The translations under genes and the position numbers were made by a program. A DNA stretch of 52,365 nucleotides from a virus, in the IMG/VR virus record IMGVR_UViG_3300033143_001371, positions 1 through 52,365 of that record. One strand, written 5' to 3'. Shown piece by piece: positions 5,247-13,055 of the stretch (position 1 is its first letter; every line of letters starts with the position of its first letter). Below the pieces are notes generated by a model. It saw nothing but the letters and a program-made list of their open reading frames with translations. It was not told the origin of the DNA and did not search any database.

Positions 5247-5473
5247 CGTTTTGGTTGACTTATGAGTATACGAATATCCGAACCGAATCTCTCGAATGAC
5301 ATATTGCTGTCAATAAAACCGATAAGATTGTTAGCGAGTTGTTTTCTCATCTCAACTTCAATATCTTGTAAGGCTCTCTGTATGATTGGTTCGGCCGCTT
5401 TGGTCATACTTTCGTTTAACTTTGAACCAAGTTCTTTGATAAACGCATCTGTGTTAATTATTCCACTAGCCAT
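5243..5473 (-). CDS. Hypothetical protein, 76 aa
   Basis: A predicted mostly alpha-helical protein with alternating charged residues through its first 60 positions. No motif is recognised. It overlaps both neighbours by 1-4 nt, so translation is probably coupled. Confidence 0.7.
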   Translation of the reverse strand: MASGIINTDAFIKELGSKLNESMTKAAEPIIQRALQDIEVEMRKQLANNLIGFIDSNMSFERFGSDIRILISQPKR

Positions 5474-5673
5474 TATTCACCACCATTATATAAATTTAAT
5501 CGTCTTGCGATCTCTTCTGCATACCGAATCTTGTCAGACATACAACCAAAATCGCCGTTAACTATCAGAGCAACATCATGGGTAAAGTCTGAACTCATTA
5601 GAACCACCTTTGTGGGACTCCATTGTTCAACAGTCCATTCACCATCTTCTTTTACTACATACTCTTCGGTCAT
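5473..5673 (-). CDS. Hypothetical protein, 66 aa
   Basis: The ATG start (MTEEYVV) was chosen because it overlaps the upstream stop (ATGA), with AGGT about 8 nt before it; a GTG three codons earlier is also possible. An acidic, beta-rich opening is followed by an amphipathic C-terminal helix. Function unknown. Confidence 0.68.
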   Translation of the reverse strand: MTEEYVVKEDGEWTVEQWSPTKVVLMSSDFTHDVALIVNGDFGCMSDKIRYAEEIARRLNLYNGGE

Positions 5674-5888
5674 AATACACACCTACATTTTACACAAGTA
5701 CCACAATTGTTTCCGATTTCTTTGGCACCTTTACAGATAGCCTCGCCGGTGTTCATTGCATCAGCAAGTTCATTGGCTCTTTCTTCATCTTTACAAGGCC
5801 ACATCAATCTCAAGATTCTTGATGTTTCTCTTTGATATAGACACCAACAAGCATGTTTATTGCTATATTGTGCTTCATACTTTTTCAT
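5670..5888 (-). CDS. Cys-rich hypothetical protein, 72 aa
   Basis: The C-terminus has four cysteines in CGTCVKCRC, after an earlier pair (CWC at 14-16), so metal binding is plausible. The middle is a charged helix. Not otherwise recognised. It sits directly below the NADAR gene in the same operon. Confidence 0.68.
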   Translation of the reverse strand: MKKYEAQYSNKHACWCLYQRETSRILRLMWPCKDEERANELADAMNTGEAICKGAKEIGNNCGTCVKCRCVL

Positions 5889-5891
5889 CAG

Positions 5892-6380
5892 TTACCACCT
5901 CGTAGAAACGATTATACATTGATTAACAATCTGGTCAATATCAAGTCCGCCTTTAATCAAGTCTCTGATAAGCATAAACACTTCGCCTAGTCTATTACGA
6001 CCGGTACCATCTACTCCACAGCCCCAATAGTAATCGGTTGGACTATCTTCGATGATATCTTGTTGTTCTGTTTCCATTAACAGGTTAAGAATGTATTCGT
6101 TTTGCATCAACTTTAGAGAAACAGCAAGGCACATCACATCAAACTTGATTTCATCCCAGTCTTCACGAAGTTCTCTTGTTTCTTCACGGCCTGTATCAGC
6201 TGCACATCGAGCAGTATTGCAATCAATCACAGCACGACGGTCTACGCCATTTCTAAACTTCAATGATTGATAGAGGTGTTCCGAGGTTCTATATGTTACT
6301 CCACCATACTCAATCGGGTCTTTCGAGAAGTTTGAAAAACACCCATAGGTTCCTTTTGCAGCCCAAAATTTAATTGTCAT
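5892..6380 (-). CDS. NADAR-domain N-glycosidase (YbiA/DUF1768 family)
   Basis: The 162-aa protein covers the whole family. It has GCFSNF near residue 13, Y-x-T-S-E-H-x-Y-Q-S near 31-41, a central W..IKFDVM helix, and the D-x-Y-W-G-x-G-x-D-G-x-G-R-N block near 117-131. Family members act on N-glycosidic bonds of ribosylated substrates: riboflavin intermediates in plants and bacteria, and, for NADAR proteins, removal of ADP-ribose from guanine in DNA. In a phage this suggests reversal of a DarT-like ADP-ribosylation defence or help in NAD/ADP-ribose turnover; both are inference. Confidence 0.88.
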   Translation of the reverse strand: MTIKFWAAKGTYGCFSNFSKDPIEYGGVTYRTSEHLYQSLKFRNGVDRRAVIDCNTARCAADTGREETRELREDWDEIKFDVMCLAVSLKLMQNEYILNLLMETEQQDIIEDSPTDYYWGCGVDGTGRNRLGEVFMLIRDLIKGGLDIDQIVNQCIIVSTRW

Positions 6381-6691
6381 TAATATTTACCTTCATAATC
6401 ATGATTATATTCGGATTTTGTGTAATCCAATATTCTTTCTTTTCCATACAACTCAACAAACTCATCAATGATAATATAGTCATCTCCAATCCATACCATA
6501 TAACCATATAAGAAATTATGTATAGTGTCGCCAAAATAGTTCCAATATTCGGAGTCTTCTTTTGATGTATATTTCATTTTAAAGAGGCCGACGGCAGGTT
6601 CTGTCATTGGTTGTACACCAACAATATCAGTAGCTCTGAGTCTCGGCATCGTTTTTCTCATCATAGTAATCAACACAGGGTCAATTTTCAT
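6380..6691 (-). CDS. Small protein with a gp23-like N-terminal segment, 103 aa
   Basis: The first 40 residues (PVLITMMRKTMPRLRATD, then IVGVQPMTEP) match a conserved stretch of T4-family major capsid proteins, where R..IP...A.DI.GVQPMTGPTG..FA occurs. The rest does not resemble capsid protein, and the length is only 103 aa against about 450-520 for gp23. It overlaps the NADAR gene by 1 nt and is in an early-type operon, so it is probably not structural. It may be a capsid-derived or capsid-interacting protein. Confidence 0.75.
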   Translation of the reverse strand: MKIDPVLITMMRKTMPRLRATDIVGVQPMTEPAVGLFKMKYTSKEDSEYWNYFGDTIHNFLYGYMVWIGDDYIIIDEFVELYGKERILDYTKSEYNHDYEGKY

Positions 6692-6696
6692 ATTCT

Positions 6697-6858
6697 CTAT
6701 TTACCAATCCATTCTAAATTACTGTGTATTGTTCCATTCTTTCTATGTTGAAAGTGTGCTTCTGTCTTCTCTGAATCCATATAAAACTTCATGTACATTG
6801 GATTTATATGAAAATAAAACCATCTAACATTAACAAGAAACATAATCAAATACTTCAT
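6697..6858 (-). CDS. Small hypothetical protein, 53 aa
   Basis: The ORF starts MKYLIMFLVNVRWFYF and ends at TAG (6697-6699). Its ATG overlaps the upstream stop (ATGA), typical of this operon. The N-terminal 17 residues are hydrophobic and aromatic and could anchor it in the membrane; the rest is basic. Not recognised. Confidence 0.62.
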   Translation of the reverse strand: MKYLIMFLVNVRWFYFHINPMYMKFYMDSEKTEAHFQHRKNGTIHSNLEWIGK

Positions 6859-7019
6859 ATCGTATATTCTCTATTCAAAAACTCATTAGTTAATCGACTA
6901 GCCTTTTCCCAACGTTCATACTCTTTGGCACGTTCTTTCACACGTTGTTCGAAGGCCGCATAATCCTCATCTGTCCATACACGTTCTTTGGACAGTTTTA
7001 TGAATTCATCAATCTCCAT
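6855..7019 (-). CDS. Hypothetical charged helical protein, 54 aa
   Basis: The start MEIDEFIKL overlaps the end of thyX by 11 nt. Longer in-frame versions would run far into thyX and are less likely. The protein is almost entirely charged helix (ERVKERAKEYERWEKA). Function unknown. Confidence 0.6.
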   Translation of the reverse strand: MEIDEFIKLSKERVWTDEDYAAFEQRVKERAKEYERWEKASRLTNEFLNREYTI

Positions 7020-7971
7020 TGTTCTGCCAAAAGATTTGGCGATACTGAATCCACGGCGAACGGAAGTTGCCTGACCAAAGTCGTCTATCTCTATCCATGT
7101 GAGTGTAACCTTCGGGCCATGGCATATCCATAGATGATACACAACCAACAGAGTTAACAGTCGCTTGATGTTCCAATGGTGATAGGTGAACGGGGTCGTC
7201 TACTCCAAGAATGTGGCCGTTTCCACTATCAAATGGACGAACGGCCAACATATTGTATAACATCAAATCATCCTCAATAGAAGGCGAGGACTTATCATGT
7301 TTCATATACGAAACTCTGGCACATCTTGCGGCGCTTGCTTTAACAAGGTCTTCCATCTCAACACTTGATTGATAATCGACCTCTGTAATATATGGTAGGT
7401 GCCAATGTTCATCTTGTAAAATTGTTGGTTCTGCTTGTTCGTTTGCCTGAATCATCATTCGCGCAAGTTCAGCAATCTCTGGTTGTGCATCCTTATGGTC
7501 ACGCAAGGCATACCAGTTAGACCACTCTGTTGAAGTGACAACGACATTGATGAATTGGAAAGGTTCACAAATACGATTCGCGACCTGTTTATGAATTCCC
7601 ATTTCTGACATCTGGCGACCATGAACAACAGCACTCTTTGCAGCAGCACGCCATTCGTATTGAGGATTCCATTCTCCACCATCATCAAAGTCCCACTCTT
7701 CCGCCGCCTGCATTCCGGCCTTGTTCATGCCCCAATGAATAGGCATTGCGGGTTGTTCTTCAATCTGTTTCATTATTGTTTCAACAGGAATTGCGCGAGA
7801 GCTTGAGGCGTTACGGGAGAAAACCCGATGAGTCATTAGTTCAGCATGGATCAGTCTCGGGTACCTCAATTCGAATGTAATCAAAGGTGTATCTTCAAAT
7901 CCTTTTAAAACCGACTTTTCTACGACTCTTGCTCTGATGTTTCCTTTTCCTACTACTTCTGATAGATACAT
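7009..7971 (-). CDS. thyX: Flavin-dependent thymidylate synthase ThyX
   Basis: It makes dTMP from dUMP with FAD, NADPH and methylene-tetrahydrofolate, feeding phage DNA synthesis. The ThyX signature appears as THRVFSRNASSSRAIP near residues 47-62; a second dUMP/FAD-contacting stretch is near CARVSYM. At 320 aa it is longer than typical bacterial ThyX (about 220-250 aa), as in other large phages. No thyA homologue is seen in the window. The start is 15 nt from the upstream gene. Confidence 0.95.
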   Translation of the reverse strand: MYLSEVVGKGNIRARVVEKSVLKGFEDTPLITFELRYPRLIHAELMTHRVFSRNASSSRAIPVETIMKQIEEQPAMPIHWGMNKAGMQAAEEWDFDDGGEWNPQYEWRAAAKSAVVHGRQMSEMGIHKQVANRICEPFQFINVVVTSTEWSNWYALRDHKDAQPEIAELARMMIQANEQAEPTILQDEHWHLPYITEVDYQSSVEMEDLVKASAARCARVSYMKHDKSSPSIEDDLMLYNMLAVRPFDSGNGHILGVDDPVHLSPLEHQATVNSVGCVSSMDMPWPEGYTHMDRDRRLWSGNFRSPWIQYRQIFWQNNGD

Positions 7972-7985
7972 ATAATTCTTTTCCT

Positions 7986-8897
7986 CTATGCGATTGGGTC
8001 AAATTTTATAATTGCGTTTGGGTCTCTAAGAACCGGACCATCATAACTTGTTCTGAATTTTGGCATTTTTACTTTATGTTCTTCTGGTATCGGTTCTGTC
8101 CATTCGCCAAGATATTGTTGTTTGAATATACTTTCAGAGACATTGGCGCTAATATCGGCACCCGAAAGATACTGACCCCAAGGTGTATTTCCGTCGGCGG
8201 TGATGCCATCAAATTTATCGGTTGTTCTTAGTCCAAGTTCTTCACAACGTTCGCGTACCTTGAACAATTGTGTCTCTGTACATTTATCAGGAAACACATT
8301 ACAGTGTCTACGGCCTAAAAGATTATGCACATGCTGACTAGACTCAGGAACAATACGAAGCGCTCCTTTGTATATTTCATAATATATTCTAGCTAGGTCT
8401 GAACCCGAACTATCGTTAATAAGATTACCAATACTATCATCGACAAAGATAAGGTCAATTTCTAACATCTCCGACTTAAATGTTTGAGGTGCAATAGGAA
8501 TATGCGGAGATGTTATGTCCGGTACAGGTGTTTTAATAGCAACACGAATATCACTTGACGTAACCTTTATACGTTTATACTGGTTCTCTATCCTATAATA
8601 ATCATCAAATTTGAAGTCATCAGCCTCGTCCTGGTGGTCGGACTCATAGATAGTTCCTATACTGGCCAATTTACGTTTGAAGTCCCATCCAAAATTGCTG
8701 ACCGGTGAAACGGCCAAGTTATCTTGATTTGTAATATTATACGTTCTAGGACCCAACACAAATATATCAATGTCACGCCATTGCACATTTTTGAATACTT
8801 TCGACACAGCATAACTTCCACCGACGAACATCTTGCCGCCGTGTTCCGTTATGGCATTGTCGAGTTTAAGTATTAAATCTCCCAAATTGTAATTCAT
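7986..8897 (-). CDS. Nucleotidyltransferase-fold protein
   Basis: About 303 aa. It has the pol-beta type nucleotidyltransferase signature: GGSYAVSK near residue 26, the paired aspartates of RDIDIFV (D42, D44), and a third candidate in EIDLIFVD near 170. Such enzymes transfer a nucleotide or act in RNA/tRNA or antibiotic modification; the substrate here is unknown. A TTG start nine codons upstream is possible, but the ATG avoids a longer overlap with the preceding 47-codon gene. Confidence 0.72.
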   Translation of the reverse strand: MNYNLGDLILKLDNAITEHGGKMFVGGSYAVSKVFKNVQWRDIDIFVLGPRTYNITNQDNLAVSPVSNFGWDFKRKLASIGTIYESDHQDEADDFKFDDYYRIENQYKRIKVTSSDIRVAIKTPVPDITSPHIPIAPQTFKSEMLEIDLIFVDDSIGNLINDSSGSDLARIYYEIYKGALRIVPESSQHVHNLLGRRHCNVFPDKCTETQLFKVRERCEELGLRTTDKFDGITADGNTPWGQYLSGADISANVSESIFKQQYLGEWTEPIPEEHKVKMPKFRTSYDGPVLRDPNAIIKFDPIA

Positions 8898-8913
8898 AAT
8901 ATAGTGTCTCGGT

Positions 8914-9057
8914 TTAAACTTCAATCCAACTTAATGGGAACCTCTTCAAAAATCCTTTCATCATCGACCAAGGCACACTATCGATAATTTCTGATACCGT
9001 AAATCTGTAACCATCATCTCTTACTACGTGTAATTTGATGTACTTTGTTTTTACCAC
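8914..9057 (-). CDS. Small hypothetical protein, 47 aa
   Basis: The ORF starts with GTG overlapping the stop of the upstream gene and ends at TA A 8914-8916. It reads VKTKYIKLHVVRDDGYRF and later PWSMMKGFLKRF, with an even, protein-like composition and perfect packing between its neighbours. Not recognised. Confidence 0.6.
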   Translation of the reverse strand: MVKTKYIKLHVVRDDGYRFTVSEIIDSVPWSMMKGFLKRFPLSWIEV

Positions 9058-9212
9058 TCTTGGCCACCATGGCGTAGAATAGATGGTTCGTCATAGTGAT
9101 TGAGTTGTTCAATCTCATCTTCAAGCGAATCCATTTCGTTAATTTCTTCTTCGGTTGGATTCTCGATTTGCTGTAAGAAAGCAAGTCGGTCGATAATTGT
9201 CACAATGGACAT
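9051..9212 (-). CDS. Small acidic hypothetical protein, 53 aa
   Basis: AGGAG lies 7 nt before the ATG (MSIVTIIDRLAFLQQI). The rest is an acidic helix (EEEINEMDSLEDEIEQL). It is in an operon with a Cys-rich protein upstream and the 47-codon gene downstream. Function unknown. Confidence 0.68.
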   Translation of the reverse strand: MSIVTIIDRLAFLQQIENPTEEEINEMDSLEDEIEQLNHYDEPSILRHGGQEW

Positions 9213-9230
9213 TTTGTTTACTCCTAGGGG

Positions 9231-9371
9231 TTAGATATCCATAGCACATTGGCGCTGGCATTCGTTACAACAGTTACATGTTGCATCCGAACCGTATATT
9301 TCCTCTTTAAAAGGACAACGGTGTTCCGGTTCAGCATCTTCTGTTTTACAGGATTGACATTTCTCACTCAT
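9231..9371 (-). CDS. Small Cys-rich protein, 46 aa
   Basis: It starts MSEKCQSCKTED and carries eight cysteines in pairs (CQSC, C at 19, CNCC, C, C), enough for one or two zinc sites. It opens the operon upstream of the nucleotidyltransferase gene. Function unknown. Confidence 0.65.
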   Translation of the reverse strand: MSEKCQSCKTEDAEPEHRCPFKEEIYGSDATCNCCNECQRQCAMDI

Positions 9372-9430
9372 AATGATATCTCTTATATAAAGTTACATTC
9401 TCTAGGATATAGTAATCCGTAGGTAATGGC

Positions 9431-9454
9431 AAGACCTACATCTCTGTAGGTCTT
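9431..9454. terminator. Bidirectional-type terminator hairpin
   Basis: A perfect 10-bp stem AAGACCTACA/TGTAGGTCTT with a 4-nt loop, just after the phosphoesterase gene stop. The T-rich side is better for plus-strand reading, but the hairpin would also end the minus-strand operon. Confidence 0.7.
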
Positions 9455-9462
9455 TATTTATG

Positions 9463-10038
9463 TTAGATTAGTTGTTCCATGCTTGCCTTAAACACAGTTC
9501 CGTTGTCCCATTTGTCTTTCTTGGTCTTCTTCACAACTGATTCATAGTAGTCAACAATCTCCGACCATTCAACAGGACGACGATTATGGTCCCAACACAC
9601 GTTAATGTATCGAACATCAGGGATAATCGTGTCATGAAGATGTCCGTGAATATTAACGGCATATCGTGAACCAAGTTGTTGCGGATGAACAGGATAGTGT
9701 GAACAGATAGACATATGATGTCCAAACTCTCGGTATCCTTCCACAGTCTTGAATACACGAAGATATTCTTCCATATTACTACGAACATAGTCATGGTTGC
9801 CGATGATTAGGTGCTTGTTTCCATTGACCTTTTCCATCCAATGTAGATTCTTCACACCACCAAGGCAAACGTCACCAAGAACAAACAGGGTGTCATCTGG
9901 TTTAATATATTCGTTCATTGTGTTCACAATGTCCATATTCATATCCTCAAGGGATTGATATGGACGAGTCTCTGGACAATATGCCAGAATATTCTTGTGT
10001 TCAAAATGTAGGTCGCTTGTTAGCCATCTCTTATTCAT
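9463..10038 (-). CDS. Calcineurin-like metallophosphoesterase
   Basis: About 191 aa. The motif series of the superfamily is complete: SDLHFEH near the N-terminus (here D-x-H), FVLGDVC (GD), IIGNHD (GNHD), CSHYP (H) and NIHGHLHD (GHxH). These bind two metal ions and hydrolyse phosphoesters; substrates of phage members are mostly unknown. The start MNKRWLT has AGGAGG 6 nt before it, which rules out the longer in-frame version. It overlaps the upstream zinc-ribbon gene by 8 nt. Confidence 0.85.
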   Translation of the reverse strand: MNKRWLTSDLHFEHKNILAYCPETRPYQSLEDMNMDIVNTMNEYIKPDDTLFVLGDVCLGGVKNLHWMEKVNGNKHLIIGNHDYVRSNMEEYLRVFKTVEGYREFGHHMSICSHYPVHPQQLGSRYAVNIHGHLHDTIIPDVRYINVCWDHNRRPVEWSEIVDYYESVVKKTKKDKWDNGTVFKASMEQLI

Positions 10039-10147
10039 CTGCATCCTCCTCATCAGGATAAGCATATTCAATATGTCCACATTCAGGACATTTCTCATCA
10101 CCATAACCTAGTGATTCCATCATGGTGTCACATTCTGGGCATATCAT
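10031..10147 (-). CDS. Mini zinc-ribbon protein, 38 aa
   Basis: MICPEC at the start and CPECG in the middle form a two-knuckle zinc ribbon, followed by an acidic tail. The ORF ends inside the start region of the phosphoesterase gene and carries that gene's AGGAGG in its last codons, so the two are translationally linked. Function unknown. Confidence 0.65.
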   Translation of the reverse strand: MICPECDTMMESLGYGDEKCPECGHIEYAYPDEEDADE

Positions 10148-10153
10148 ATTTTA

Positions 10154-10345
10154 TTACTCATAAAAGGTATAACATTGTATGAATGATTCAATCTCAAGTC
10201 TTTGGTCCGTAAAGAGGTTTTTACTAACATCATATCTAACCCAACCATCTCTAACATCTGTTACTAGTACAGGTTCAATATCGGTTCTAGGCCAAGGACT
10301 ATCATCTTTTAATACCCATTTTTCATTAGGAAATGGTTTTCTCAT
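10154..10345 (-). CDS. Hypothetical protein, 63 aa
   Basis: AGGAG is 6 nt before the ATG. A proline/tryptophan-rich opening (WVLKDDSPWPR) is followed by a beta-like middle. It may be a small beta-barrel, but no family is recognised. Confidence 0.68.
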   Translation of the reverse strand: MRKPFPNEKWVLKDDSPWPRTDIEPVLVTDVRDGWVRYDVSKNLFTDQRLEIESFIQCYTFYE

Positions 10346-10354
10346 AAATTTCTC

Positions 10355-10792
10355 CTACTGTACAATCTCACAATAAACATCTTCTGGCGAGTAAGTAATA
10401 ACACCACTCTCAAATACGCGAGAGTAGTAATATTCAGAACCTCCCATCAGTGCATAATTTAATTCACTACACATACCTACCAAATCTTCGTCTTTGGTTT
10501 TATCAAAGGACCATTTTTCTGGGTCAAACGACTCACAAACTTTAGGATGATTTTTCATATACTCAAGCATAATGGGACTTGCTAGTTCATATTCATCATC
10601 CATCATATTACCAATACCACCAACGCCGTTATTACAACTAACAAAAATGGACTTACACATATCCAACACAGCAAGAGCAACATCTTTGTCGTTAAATGTC
10701 ATAGATTGTGTGCGATAATTGTCAGCATCATTCTCCCAAGATGTTACCTCAAGGGTATAACCTTTCTTCAATACAAGTTTCTTATCGTTCAT
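10355..10792 (-). CDS. Hypothetical protein, 145 aa
   Basis: An acidic protein with a glycine run (CNNGVGGIGNMM) and conserved-looking aromatic residues towards the C-terminus. I recall similar proteins in other large phages but no function. An earlier TTG is possible; the ATG (MNDKK) was preferred. Confidence 0.7.
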   Translation of the reverse strand: MNDKKLVLKKGYTLEVTSWENDADNYRTQSMTFNDKDVALAVLDMCKSIFVSCNNGVGGIGNMMDDEYELASPIMLEYMKNHPKVCESFDPEKWSFDKTKDEDLVGMCSELNYALMGGSEYYYSRVFESGVITYSPEDVYCEIVQ

Positions 10793-10804
10793 CAATTTTA
10801 TCCC

Positions 10805-11074
10805 TCATACATTATAATCCTGTAAATTCATTTCGTAAACAGCATCCTCTACAACGTTAGTAATATCAACATCATATGTATCGGAAATAACCGTTACGAT
10901 TTTAGAAAGTTTGATTTCTTCTTCGCGTTGTTCTGGCGTCAACGACTCATAGAAAGCTTCAGGAGAACTAATATCAATGTTCTCGTTTTCTGCCGCATCT
11001 TCGCCACCTATTCTCATATAGTAGGCGAGGTTCTCAATCGCTTGGGAATAACCCTTTAGTTCTTTTTTATCCAT
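10805..11074 (-). CDS. Hypothetical acidic protein, 89 aa
   Basis: The ATG overlaps the stop of the upstream gene (ATGA). The protein is acidic and mostly helical, with a central PEAFYESLTPEQREE stretch. Function unknown. Confidence 0.68.
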   Translation of the reverse strand: MDKKELKGYSQAIENLAYYMRIGGEDAAENENIDISSPEAFYESLTPEQREEEIKLSKIVTVISDTYDVDITNVVEDAVYEMNLQDYNV

Positions 11075-11664
11075 CAAATAACGACCTTTAAAAGTTCAAC
11101 CACAACAGCTTCGTGTTGTTCAAGATATTCAATCATCGCATCTCTGGATTCTGGAAGATCTTGATATAGTTCGAATGGATTTCCATTCTGACCACCGAAT
11201 ACATACAAATCTTGTCCAGTTTGAACTACAGTGACATATTGATCACCATCGAGCTCGAACGATGCGCCAGCCTTGAAATTTGCACGTATGTAATTCTGTT
11301 CTCTGTTGAGTCCATCTGCTGGGTTTTCTGGTCCTTTTAATTGTTCAACATCTCGTTTTAGTTTGTTGTAGTTCTGTTCTAACAGATGGATACGGTCCAA
11401 CAGGTCTTTTTCAGTATTACTAGGAACATTAACTCGTTTGCCGGCGAAATATTCCTTAGCACTTATAAGTTCTGCCTCTGTAAAATATTCAGATTCGCCT
11501 GTTCTGTCATTTCGTACACAATAATCATAACGTTCGAATGGTCCGGTGCCATCATTGACAATATGATCAATGGTGAAAAAGTCTTCATCGATGTCATAAC
11601 TACTAAAAGCACCTAAGTCAGAATCAATAGCAAATTTTACAACATCTTTCTTTTTAAATTTCAT
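11074..11664 (-). CDS. Hypothetical protein with central coiled coil, 196 aa
   Basis: An N-terminal beta-rich, aromatic domain (about 1-75) leads into a coiled-coil-like segment (about 88-112: LLDRIHLLEQNYNKLKRDVE), then a second globular part with a Gly/Asn turn near 160. The coiled coil suggests self-association. Function unknown. Confidence 0.7.
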   Translation of the reverse strand: MKFKKKDVVKFAIDSDLGAFSSYDIDEDFFTIDHIVNDGTGPFERYDYCVRNDRTGESEYFTEAELISAKEYFAGKRVNVPSNTEKDLLDRIHLLEQNYNKLKRDVEQLKGPENPADGLNREQNYIRANFKAGASFELDGDQYVTVVQTGQDLYVFGGQNGNPFELYQDLPESRDAMIEYLEQHEAVVVELLKVVI

Positions 11665-11673
11665 AATAATCTC

Positions 11674-11997
11674 TTATAGATATGCAGGACCATAAGGACC
11701 AATTGAACCGAGGCCATTATCTTTGTCGAAAATGTTCCCTCTTGCGTGTTTAGCTGGTGCGCGCCACGATGCTGGCTTCAATACGTCACCATTAGTAGTA
11801 TCGACAAACGCCCAAACAGACTCAGCATCACCTGTGACATAACAGGTCACAATCTTGGCATACTTTCGGCCACCGGCGATATAGATAGTTTTGTTCAGGT
11901 CAGGAAACTGTTCGTTCTTTCGGTCATTCTCGACCATAGTCTTACAAGACTCAAACCAAGATTTAAACGCAGCATCAAACTCTTTTGAAATAATCAT
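11674..11997 (-). CDS. Conserved phage protein, 107 aa
   Basis: The C-terminal half (KPASWRAPAKHARGNIFD, then a YGPAYL ending) matches a pattern I recall in many unrelated phages, where the protein is uncharacterised. It is about the usual length. It overlaps the upstream gene by 1 nt. Confidence 0.75.
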   Translation of the reverse strand: MIISKEFDAAFKSWFESCKTMVENDRKNEQFPDLNKTIYIAGGRKYAKIVTCYVTGDAESVWAFVDTTNGDVLKPASWRAPAKHARGNIFDKDNGLGSIGPYGPAYL

Positions 11998-12353
11998 TAT
12001 GCAACCTCTTTCAGATAACCGTATGGCAAATCCATACAGTATTCAAAATAACCAGTCGTTTCACCCACAGCATTCTCGGCCTCTTTCAACCAAGAGATTG
12101 CGGTGTAACGGTCTCCGGCACCAGACTCAATGAGTTCTGATACCTTTGATTCAAAAACAGCCTTGGATTCTTCTTGACGGAGAATCTCCGCTTCTCCGTT
12201 CTCATCACAAACGAGTTGAAGATGATTAAACTCTTCCTCAAACTGTTCAACAGTCCAATCAGAAGTATCAACATGACGGGGACGGAAACCCATAGCGTCT
12301 TTATAAAAGTCGCTGTATATATCTCGATAATCTTCAAGTTTCATATCGTTCAT
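11997..12353 (-). CDS. Conserved phage protein, 118 aa
   Basis: The YRDIYSDFYKDAMGFRPR opening resembles small uncharacterised proteins of other large phages. The next gene upstream starts with the same six codons (MNDMKL), so the translation start was probably duplicated. Function unknown. Confidence 0.72.
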   Translation of the reverse strand: MNDMKLEDYRDIYSDFYKDAMGFRPRHVDTSDWTVEQFEEEFNHLQLVCDENGEAEILRQEESKAVFESKVSELIESGAGDRYTAISWLKEAENAVGETTGYFEYCMDLPYGYLKEVA

Positions 12354-12354
12354 A

Positions 12355-12537
12355 TTAATTAATTTTCTCTACACGAAATACGATTTCCGCATGTTGCCCG
12401 GTATGTGATGTTTTACCATCAGACCATACCATTGGTTTATCATGAGGAGTGCCTGCGTAATGAGCAGTCTTCTTCATTTTACCGGTCATATCGAATACAT
12501 GAACTGGGTCATCTAATTTAAGTTTCATATCGTTCAT
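12355..12537 (-). CDS. Hypothetical protein, 60 aa
   Basis: It shares its first six codons (MNDMKL) with the next gene downstream, then diverges into a small beta-type domain (DPVHVFDMTGK...HYAGTPHDK). Not recognised. Confidence 0.68.
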   Translation of the reverse strand: MNDMKLKLDDPVHVFDMTGKMKKTAHYAGTPHDKPMVWSDGKTSHTGQHAEIVFRVEKIN

Positions 12538-12546
12538 AATAACTCT

Positions 12547-12708
12547 CTAAAGTGAAGCAGGGTCAACAGGAACATCACAAAGCACAACATTCACATCGTA
12601 ACTTTTCTTTGCTTTGAAAATCTCAGCAGCTTTGCACTGAGCAGAATAAATAGTCTCGGCCGACACTTCGATCTTTTTGTTCTTGTAAAACGCGATATAT
12701 TCTCTCAT
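12547..12708 (-). CDS. Conserved small phage protein, 53 aa
   Basis: MREYIAFYKNKKIEV followed by A..IYSAQCKAAEIFKAKK is a compact beta-hairpin plus helix that I recall from other phage genomes, without known function. AGAGAG lies just before the ATG, and the promoter at 12744-12771 makes it the first gene of the unit. Confidence 0.72.
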   Translation of the reverse strand: MREYIAFYKNKKIEVSAETIYSAQCKAAEIFKAKKSYDVNVVLCDVPVDPASL

Positions 12709-12743
12709 GATTTCTCTCTCTCTTTTCTCAATCGGTACGGATC

Positions 12744-12771
12744 ATTATACAGGTCTTGGTACCACCGTCAA
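12744..12771 (-). promoter_or_regulatory. Early sigma70 promoter
   Basis: TTGACG, 16-bp spacer, TATAAT. Upstream cassette type B (GTAAGTATTTGAAATGATTG at about 12781) and an ATAAG/CTTAT inverted repeat behind it. Confidence 0.85.
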
Positions 12772-12827
12772 CCAGCTAACGTAAGTATTTGAAATGATTG
12801 TGCTTATAGACATATAAGCAGGACTTA

Positions 12828-13055
12828 TCACTTAGGAGTAAGTTCGTGTAGATATGTGGCGTAACTCTCAGGATAGAAACGAGAACCCCATGCCATGATG
12901 TTACGGATATCGTCTTCCTCGGTGTTTCCGTTCTTGCAGACACCAATGTAGTGTTTGGTACCGCCGGTGACGACCTCCTGTACGGTGACGATGCCTACAT
13001 TGTTGTACCACTTAACATCAACAAAGGTCATGCCGTTTAATCGAATTTCTTTCAT
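12828..13055 (-). CDS. Hypothetical protein, 75 aa
   Basis: The start MKEIRLNG overlaps the upstream stop (ATGA). The sequence looks like an all-beta domain (MTFVDVKWYNNVGIVTVQEV) with a charged tail. Not recognised. Confidence 0.68.
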   Translation of the reverse strand: MKEIRLNGMTFVDVKWYNNVGIVTVQEVVTGGTKHYIGVCKNGNTEEDDIRNIMAWGSRFYPESYATYLHELTPK

